Origin: CADEDH01 sp039201605
Lineage (GTDB): Bacteria; Actinomycetota; Acidimicrobiia; Acidimicrobiales; SZUA-35
Direction: 5' to 3'
Assembly: GCA_039201605.1 (NCBI GenBank)
Contig: JBCCRO010000015.1
Span: 62,001 to 126,000 of the forward strand
Length of the DNA: 64,000 bases
In this document: in pieces, positions 59,396 through 64,000 of the stretch
Numbering within the stretch: the first letter of the stretch is position 1
Layout: every line of letters begins with the position of its first letter
Notes under the pieces: generated by a model
Databases searched by the model: none
What the model was told of the DNA's origin: nothing
The model's input: the letters and a program-made list of their open reading frames with translations, nothing else
Translations under genes and position numbers: made by a program

Positions 59396-60292
59396 TCACT
59401 CGAACCAACTTGTTGCCCATCCTGGACGGTCCTCCACCTTGGGAAGGTTGCCAGCGGGGCCGATCATCTCCATAGCAAGCTGGCGCTCGTGATCGGACAC
59501 ACGGATGTCACTAACAAGCCTGCGACGCACTGCCTCCCTCATCCGCAGACTTGACACCGACCTGACCAACCCGCGGACCGGACTATCACCGACTTGCCGC
59601 GCCAGGCTGGTCAGAGTCGCGGACTTAGGCCTACCCGACCTGTTCACGACTGCGCCAAGCTCGCCGCTTTCCTGAGTGCTCTCCAGACCAAGGAAATCGT
59701 GGACTCTCTTTAGCTCGCGACTTGGCTCCGCGACAAGCGATTCGTAGTAGACGAATAGCATCTGATCAGAGTCGAAGGACTCGCAGAAGGCTGCGACTGA
59801 ATCAGAGTATCGACTCTCGCGAGAATAGTGCCATATATGTTGCCATCGACCCGAACGGCGCTCGGCTTCCAGGCTGAGAGCCTCTTCGAAGGTAGCCGCC
59901 GGCTCGTAGCCTCGAGTCTTCATATAGCTGAAAGCCGAGAATGCCCGCTCCACCGGCTCACGCAGGAGAAAGACCATTCTGACCTCTGGGCAGAACCTGT
60001 GGATTGCCGGAATGCTCTCCTCGTACTCGTAGAGCGTTGTCACGCTCCCTTCACCCTTCAACTTTGCGTCGCCGGCAAAGAGCTGCCTCCAACGGCCTTC
60101 GGTCGTTACGGCGCGAGCGTTCATCGTCTTGTCATCACCCGGCCCCAGAAACTCGACACCCGGCTTTCCGTATGCGAGGAAGTGGGGCTCCTTGGGATCG
60201 CTCAGTTTCACCTCGGGGTGTCGGTCCAAGACAGAACAGAGAAGGGTGGTCCCACAGCGCGCTGCACCACCAATCAAGAAGTCAGGCCTCAT
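59396..60292 (-). CDS. PAPS-dependent sulfotransferase
   Basis: A 298-residue cytosolic sulfotransferase. The 5'-phosphosulfate loop is FLIGGAARCGTTLLCSVLDRH, and the 3'-phosphate site is MVFLLREPVERAFSAFSYM, with a later RELKRVHDFLGLE segment. It transfers sulfate from PAPS to a hydroxyl group. In this cluster the acceptor is probably a sugar of the exopolysaccharide, so the polymer may be sulfated, a trait common in marine bacteria. It overlaps the upstream glycosyltransferase by 11 bases. Confidence 0.9.
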   Translation of the reverse strand: MRPDFLIGGAARCGTTLLCSVLDRHPEVKLSDPKEPHFLAYGKPGVEFLGPGDDKTMNARAVTTEGRWRQLFAGDAKLKGEGSVTTLYEYEESIPAIHRFCPEVRMVFLLREPVERAFSAFSYMKTRGYEPAATFEEALSLEAERRSGRWQHIWHYSRESRYSDSVAAFCESFDSDQMLFVYYESLVAEPSRELKRVHDFLGLESTQESGELGAVVNRSGRPKSATLTSLARQVGDSPVRGLVRSVSSLRMREAVRRRLVSDIRVSDHERQLAMEMIGPAGNLPKVEDRPGWATSWFE

Positions 60293-61391
60293 CCATAACT
60301 CCTGAGTACGTCACGACTTGCTCGCGATTCGGAAGGAACCGACGCCCGTTCCCCGCGTTGCCTGATCGATTCGTGCCACCCTCAAACGTGTAGAGTTCTG
60401 GGAGTTGCCTGGCACGTGCGGCAAGGGACTCCCTTCTCCAATCCGTCGTTACGTCTACCAGGTGAGCTCGATAGCCAACGTCGGATATGCACCTCGCAAC
60501 TCTCGCTGCTGCGTCCGCAGCGCTGTCGAACAACAACTCGCAGGGCAGGTCCTGACGCACTGAGTCCGTCTCGAGAACGAGGACGGGTACGCCCAAGTCG
60601 GCAGCCTCACACACGACGACCGGAAACCCATCCCAACGGGCGGTATGCAGGTAGACGGTGGCTGCGGCTAGCCAGCTAAGGGCCACATCTGGTGGTAGCC
60701 AGCCAGTCTTGTACTCCGACAGCGTGGGCTGCCCATCGGCACCTGCGCCTACCGGTGCGTGAGGATCAACGTCGCCGACCCACACGCATGTAGCCCGATC
60801 CTCGAGCCCTACAGCAATCTCCTCGAAGATGTCTGGTCCCTTCTGGGGGACGATCCTTCCCGAGGTCACGACAAGGTTCGGCTCGGTTCGCGCCCCACTC
60901 GCTGAGCTGGTAGCCGCGTGAGGAAGAACGGTCGCCTTGGGCCACGTTGAGGCCATCTGCGCTTGAAGTGCCTCGGACGCGCCGACAGCGACCACGCTGT
61001 CCGTGAATCGAGCAAGGACGCGCTCGCCCGTACGCACAGCGGTGCGGGCCCATTGCGGTATGTCCTCGTACAGGAAGCCATAGCCATGCGGTGAGTACGC
61101 GACCTTTGCGCCAAGAAGCTTCACCAGCGGCCGAACATAGCTAGACCGAACGCCATGGAAGTGAAAGACGTCGTACTCACCGGAGGCGGCTCGCCGCAAA
61201 GCATGTAGAGCGACTGAGAGGCGACTGCCCCGAATGGTGGTCGCGCACCCGCTCACCCTACGTTGCATGTCTTCGGATCGACTGTATGCCAGAATCTCGT
61301 GCTCGACGCTGGTGTGCTCTCGAACAATGTCAGCTACAACTGCCCCGACCCCCGACGACATGCTGTCGGCAACATGAAGCACCCTGGTCAT
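60282..61391 (-). CDS. Glycosyltransferase family 4 (GT-B)
   Basis: A 369-residue glycosyltransferase starting MTRVLHVADSMSSGVGAVVA. The N-domain has YDVFHFHGVRSSYVRPLVK and AYSPHGYGFLYED. The C-domain has VVTSGRIVPQKGPDIFEEI and the donor-site segment LHTARWDGFPVVVCEAADLG, ending PVLVLETDSV. It is coupled to the initiating glycosyl-phosphate transferase by an ATGA overlap, so it may add the second sugar of the repeat unit. Sugar specificity cannot be read. Confidence 0.88.
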   Translation of the reverse strand: MTRVLHVADSMSSGVGAVVADIVREHTSVEHEILAYSRSEDMQRRVSGCATTIRGSRLSVALHALRRAASGEYDVFHFHGVRSSYVRPLVKLLGAKVAYSPHGYGFLYEDIPQWARTAVRTGERVLARFTDSVVAVGASEALQAQMASTWPKATVLPHAATSSASGARTEPNLVVTSGRIVPQKGPDIFEEIAVGLEDRATCVWVGDVDPHAPVGAGADGQPTLSEYKTGWLPPDVALSWLAAATVYLHTARWDGFPVVVCEAADLGVPVLVLETDSVRQDLPCELLFDSAADAAARVARCISDVGYRAHLVDVTTDWRRESLAARARQLPELYTFEGGTNRSGNAGNGRRFLPNREQVVTYSGVMDEA

Positions 61392-63058
61392 GCGTTCCTG
61401 TCCCTTCGCGAACGCTGATCGTGAGCCGAGGACATCTCCCTACCACGCATCGCACGCTCCAGCTCAACCACTTCGCGCTCCACCATCTTCTGTCGCAACA
61501 CGGCGACGACTGTCCGTGCCAATATCTCGAGGTCAGCACGCAGCGACCACTGGTCGATATAGAGGTTGTCGTACTTGACCCGCTCGCTGATCGAGGTGTC
61601 GCCCCGCAGCCCAACCACTTGCGCAAGGCCGGTCAACCCCACCGGCATTCGATGGCGGTCGTCGTAGTCGGGGAACTTCTGGCGGAAACGCTCGACGAAC
61701 ACAGGCCGTTCTGGCCGAGGGCCGACGAGCGACATGTCGCCGGCCAGGATCGTGAACAGCTGCGGCAATTCGTCGATATTCGACCGACGGAGCCACTTGC
61801 CAACGGTGGTCACCCTGGCCTCGGCATTCCACTCCGTATCGCTCTCGTCGCTCACGGTCATCGAGCGGAACTTGCGGACCACGATCGGCTTGCCGTGCTG
61901 GCCTACCCGATCCTGGCTGAACAGCACAGGCCCGCTGCTGGTCAGCTTCACGGCCAAAGCTGCCATGGCCATCACGGGGGCGAAGGCGACAAGCACGGTC
62001 GAGGCCACGATGACATCGAGCACTCGCTTCAGGCGAATGGACAATTGAGGGTGTGCTGAGCGTTGGAGTCGCACCAGGGGATAGCCACGCACCCGATCCG
62101 GTGACATCGAGTCGAGCCCCATCCCCATCTGGTAGAAGCGAGGCACCACGTGCACCGGCAGACCCTCAGCAGCAGCCCACCTCGCCACCTGCTGGGCGAT
62201 CTCGTCGCCGCCCGTGCTGGGCCCGACGATCAAGCGATCCACCGCCAGTCGCCGCTGGGCATCCGCCAGCTTGGCCACGGCCGCATCGATGTCGACGGCA
62301 TCGACGTCGACCGCGTAGACGGGAGCCGGCAGGGAGGAGCCAGTCGCAGGCTGGGTGCCATCGCTGACGAAGCCGACGACATCCACCCCGTAGTTGCGTC
62401 GCAGGTTGATCTCGATGGCCATCTCACGGGCCAGTTCGTTGGTGCCGTACACGAGGGCGTTGGCCCGCAGGTGTCCGTGGCGCCACAGTCGACGAACCAT
62501 GGCCCGCCCCATCATCCGGCCGGTGGCTGCCGCACCGAGCAGCACCAACATAAGGCTCACGAATGCCGGCACCCGAGGCTGGCCAAGGCTGGGCAGCGAC
62601 GTCACGAACAACCCGGCGGTCACGCCGATCGCCGAAGCCGAGCCGGCGAGGCGAAGCCTCACCGTGCCGTCGTTGACCATGTTGACCCGGAAGTAGCCCT
62701 GGCTGAAGAGCACGAGGAACGTTGTGAGCACCGACGTGCCGCTGAGGATCGTCCAGCGGCCGGCCAGGACCGTGCTCCACGAGAGCGCCGAGATGCCGAG
62801 AAGACCGAGCGTGAAGACGGCCATTACCCACGAGGCGAATCGGTGCGGGGACCCGAATCGGGGCCGAACGAAGTCAGTAATGGCCGAGCGGTACACCGCA
62901 GGGATTTCTGCCGTGCTCTCGTGTGACTGCTCGGTGTCAGCAGAAGAGAGGATGAGCCGCCGAGCGGCCTGACCGCCGTCACCTTCGCCCGATTTGCGCG
63001 CAATGGTGCCTGAAGATGCTTGTCGATTCACATCAGCGGGAACCAAATTGAACGACAT
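61388..63058 (-). CDS. Exopolysaccharide initiating undecaprenyl-phosphate glycosyl-1-phosphate transferase
   Basis: A 556-residue membrane enzyme of the WbaP/CpsE/ExoY type that starts repeat-unit assembly by moving sugar-1-phosphate to undecaprenyl phosphate. After about 75 polar residues there are four N-terminal membrane segments and a CoA-binding-like domain (LRANALVYGTNELAREMAI). A fifth membrane segment and the catalytic domain follow: LKRVLDVIVASTVLVAFAP, SSGPVLFSQDRVGQHGKP, RKFRSM, LRRSNIDELPQLFTILAGDM, SLVGPRPERPVF and GLTGLAQVVGLRG. ATG 63058 is chosen; a longer in-frame version to 63175 adds non-conserved residues. GC is higher than in the genes downstream. Confidence 0.92.
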   Translation of the reverse strand: MSFNLVPADVNRQASSGTIARKSGEGDGGQAARRLILSSADTEQSHESTAEIPAVYRSAITDFVRPRFGSPHRFASWVMAVFTLGLLGISALSWSTVLAGRWTILSGTSVLTTFLVLFSQGYFRVNMVNDGTVRLRLAGSASAIGVTAGLFVTSLPSLGQPRVPAFVSLMLVLLGAAATGRMMGRAMVRRLWRHGHLRANALVYGTNELAREMAIEINLRRNYGVDVVGFVSDGTQPATGSSLPAPVYAVDVDAVDIDAAVAKLADAQRRLAVDRLIVGPSTGGDEIAQQVARWAAAEGLPVHVVPRFYQMGMGLDSMSPDRVRGYPLVRLQRSAHPQLSIRLKRVLDVIVASTVLVAFAPVMAMAALAVKLTSSGPVLFSQDRVGQHGKPIVVRKFRSMTVSDESDTEWNAEARVTTVGKWLRRSNIDELPQLFTILAGDMSLVGPRPERPVFVERFRQKFPDYDDRHRMPVGLTGLAQVVGLRGDTSISERVKYDNLYIDQWSLRADLEILARTVVAVLRQKMVEREVVELERAMRGREMSSAHDQRSRRDRNA

Positions 63059-63388
63059 CCTTGTCCCTCGTTGCCGGGGGAATAGTGGGGGGAGTCCCGG
63101 CCTCCTGTGCCGCAAGCTAGATCGACGGGGAGGCCCAAACAACACTTCCCGGCCGCTGCGAGCAGCATTTCCCAACTTATCCGTACCCGATCATTCGAGA
63201 AGAGCATCTAGGTGCAATATGCGCGTGACCTGGCGAAACAAAGACGTGGATTCTCACCTATCTATTTGGTGAACCAGGTCGTTCGATAGTCACGGTTCGA
63301 CTCATTCAGATCCGGACGGAGTAGTACGCAAGCGGTGTGCACAATGTCCCTCTAAATGGTTGCAAGACGGCTCTAGCATGAGAGATCT
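63059..63388. other. Divergent intergenic region of the exopolysaccharide locus
   Basis: This 330-base gap lies between the divergent initiating transferase and Wzz-like genes and is AT-richer than both. A small inverted repeat TCACC/GGTGA flanks TATCTATTT around 63254-63272. No gene and no convincing promoter hexamers were found, but promoters for both directions are expected here. Confidence 0.45.
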
Positions 63389-64000
63389 ATGGCGGCTGCC
63401 TCGACTGCGTCAGACGAATTCACCCTCCTGGACTACGCCGCCATCGTGCGGCGCCGCTGGCTGTGGGCCGTCGTGCCGGTGGCGCTCCTGGTGGCGCTGG
63501 CTGCCCTCTACACCATCAACCAGGCCCCCACCTACCAGGCCACCGCCCGGGTGCTGCTCGCCGACTCGGCCGCCCAGCGCACGCTCGATCCATCCTCGCA
63601 GAACACCGGCTTCCTCACCCGGGAGCTGTCCAATGAGATCTCCCTGGCCAAGAGCGACCGGGTGGAGGAGCTCATCCTCAACGAGCGGGGCGAGCTGCCC
63701 ACCGTGGCCATCACGGCCGAGTCGTCGGCCGACGTGCTGGTGTTCCGAGCCACCGCCGACACCGACAACGGCGCCGCCGCCGACGCCAACCTCTGGGCCA
63801 ACGCCTACGTGCAGGTGAAGCGGGACGAGGCCGTGGCCAACATCACGGCCGCCACCGACAGCCTGCAGACCCGCCTGGAGCAGCTCCGCACCGAGCGCCA
63901 GGAGCTCCGGGCCCCGCTCGACAGCCTCGATCGTCGCATCACGCTCACCGAGGATCCCGAGGAGGCCGCAGCGCTCCAGCGGGAGTACGACCGTCTGGCC
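63389..64000 (+). CDS. Wzz-like polysaccharide chain-length/co-polymerase protein, partial
   Basis: The first 204 residues of a gene open at the right edge. It starts MAAASTASDEFTLLDYAAIV at ATG 63389. An N-terminal membrane helix follows (WLWAVVPVALLVALAALYTI), then a Wzz-type extracytoplasmic region: PTYQATARVLLADSAAQ, then SLAKSDRVEELILNERG and VFRATADTDNGAAADANLWA. A helical coiled-coil-like part (LQTRLEQLRTERQELRAPL) follows. Such proteins set polymer length; many actinobacterial ones carry a C-terminal tyrosine kinase, which would lie beyond the window. No strong ribosome binding site is seen. GC content is high, unlike the low-GC genes across the divergent gap. Confidence 0.85.
   Translation, partial: MAAASTASDEFTLLDYAAIVRRRWLWAVVPVALLVALAALYTINQAPTYQATARVLLADSAAQRTLDPSSQNTGFLTRELSNEISLAKSDRVEELILNERGELPTVAITAESSADVLVFRATADTDNGAAADANLWANAYVQVKRDEAVANITAATDSLQTRLEQLRTERQELRAPLDSLDRRITLTEDPEEAAALQREYDRLA

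Overview
The window reads as a chromosomal segment of a high-GC actinobacterium. GC-ending codons dominate almost everywhere, and many genes are joined by 4-base ATGA or GTGA overlaps. The gene order dapA, rnj, ftsK, rimO, pgsA, cinA is the actinobacterial arrangement, a DUF222/13E12-type HNH endonuclease is present, and two sites fit the actinobacterial LexA box. A member of Acidimicrobiia is plausible, but that is inference from overall style; no rRNA or marker gene proves it. I saw no tRNA, rRNA, CRISPR array or insertion sequence.

Layout. 1-3300: a possibly SOS-controlled lipoprotein, a SAM methyltransferase and a GMC oxidoreductase. 3362-24460, almost all on the minus strand: the housekeeping run. 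In transcription order it holds dapA, RNase J, then an interposed block (double-HTH regulator, DegT-like protein lacking the PLP lysine, 406-residue membrane protein), then ftsK, a Ca2+/Na+-type antiporter, an SMP-30 protein, a CopC-like protein, rimO, pgsA, a TAP-type hydrolase lipoprotein, cinA, ilvE and a GNAT.

25081-49756: a roughly 25 kb catabolic island that I read as uptake and breakdown of nucleobases, nucleosides or related N-heterocycles. It contains an NMT1/THI5-type ABC importer with two different permeases and a BMP-type nucleoside ABC importer. Its enzymes are an adenosine-deaminase-family enzyme, a yeast-FCY1-like cytosine deaminase, an ATZ/TRZ-type amidohydrolase, a xanthine-dehydrogenase-like molybdenum subunit without partner subunits, a PRPP-motif phosphoribosyltransferase, an AllA-like ureidoglycolate lyase, a flavin monooxygenase, two Rieske oxygenases (one frameshifted), three isopenicillin-N-synthase-like Fe(II) oxygenases and a VOC protein, plus a DHA2 MFS exporter. 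Import, deamination, oxidation and a final ureide step would form a coherent route, but the true substrate is unknown.

49961-55297: a secreted carbohydrate-binding-like protein, the HNH gene with a LexA box inside its promoter, a tail-anchored proline-rich protein and a winged-helix-like protein. 55587-64000: an exopolysaccharide cluster of visibly lower GC (flippase-like, polymerase-like, two glycosyltransferases, sulfotransferase, initiating glycosyl-1-phosphate transferase). It ends in a strong 13-bp hairpin and is divergent from a Wzz-like gene that runs off the right edge.
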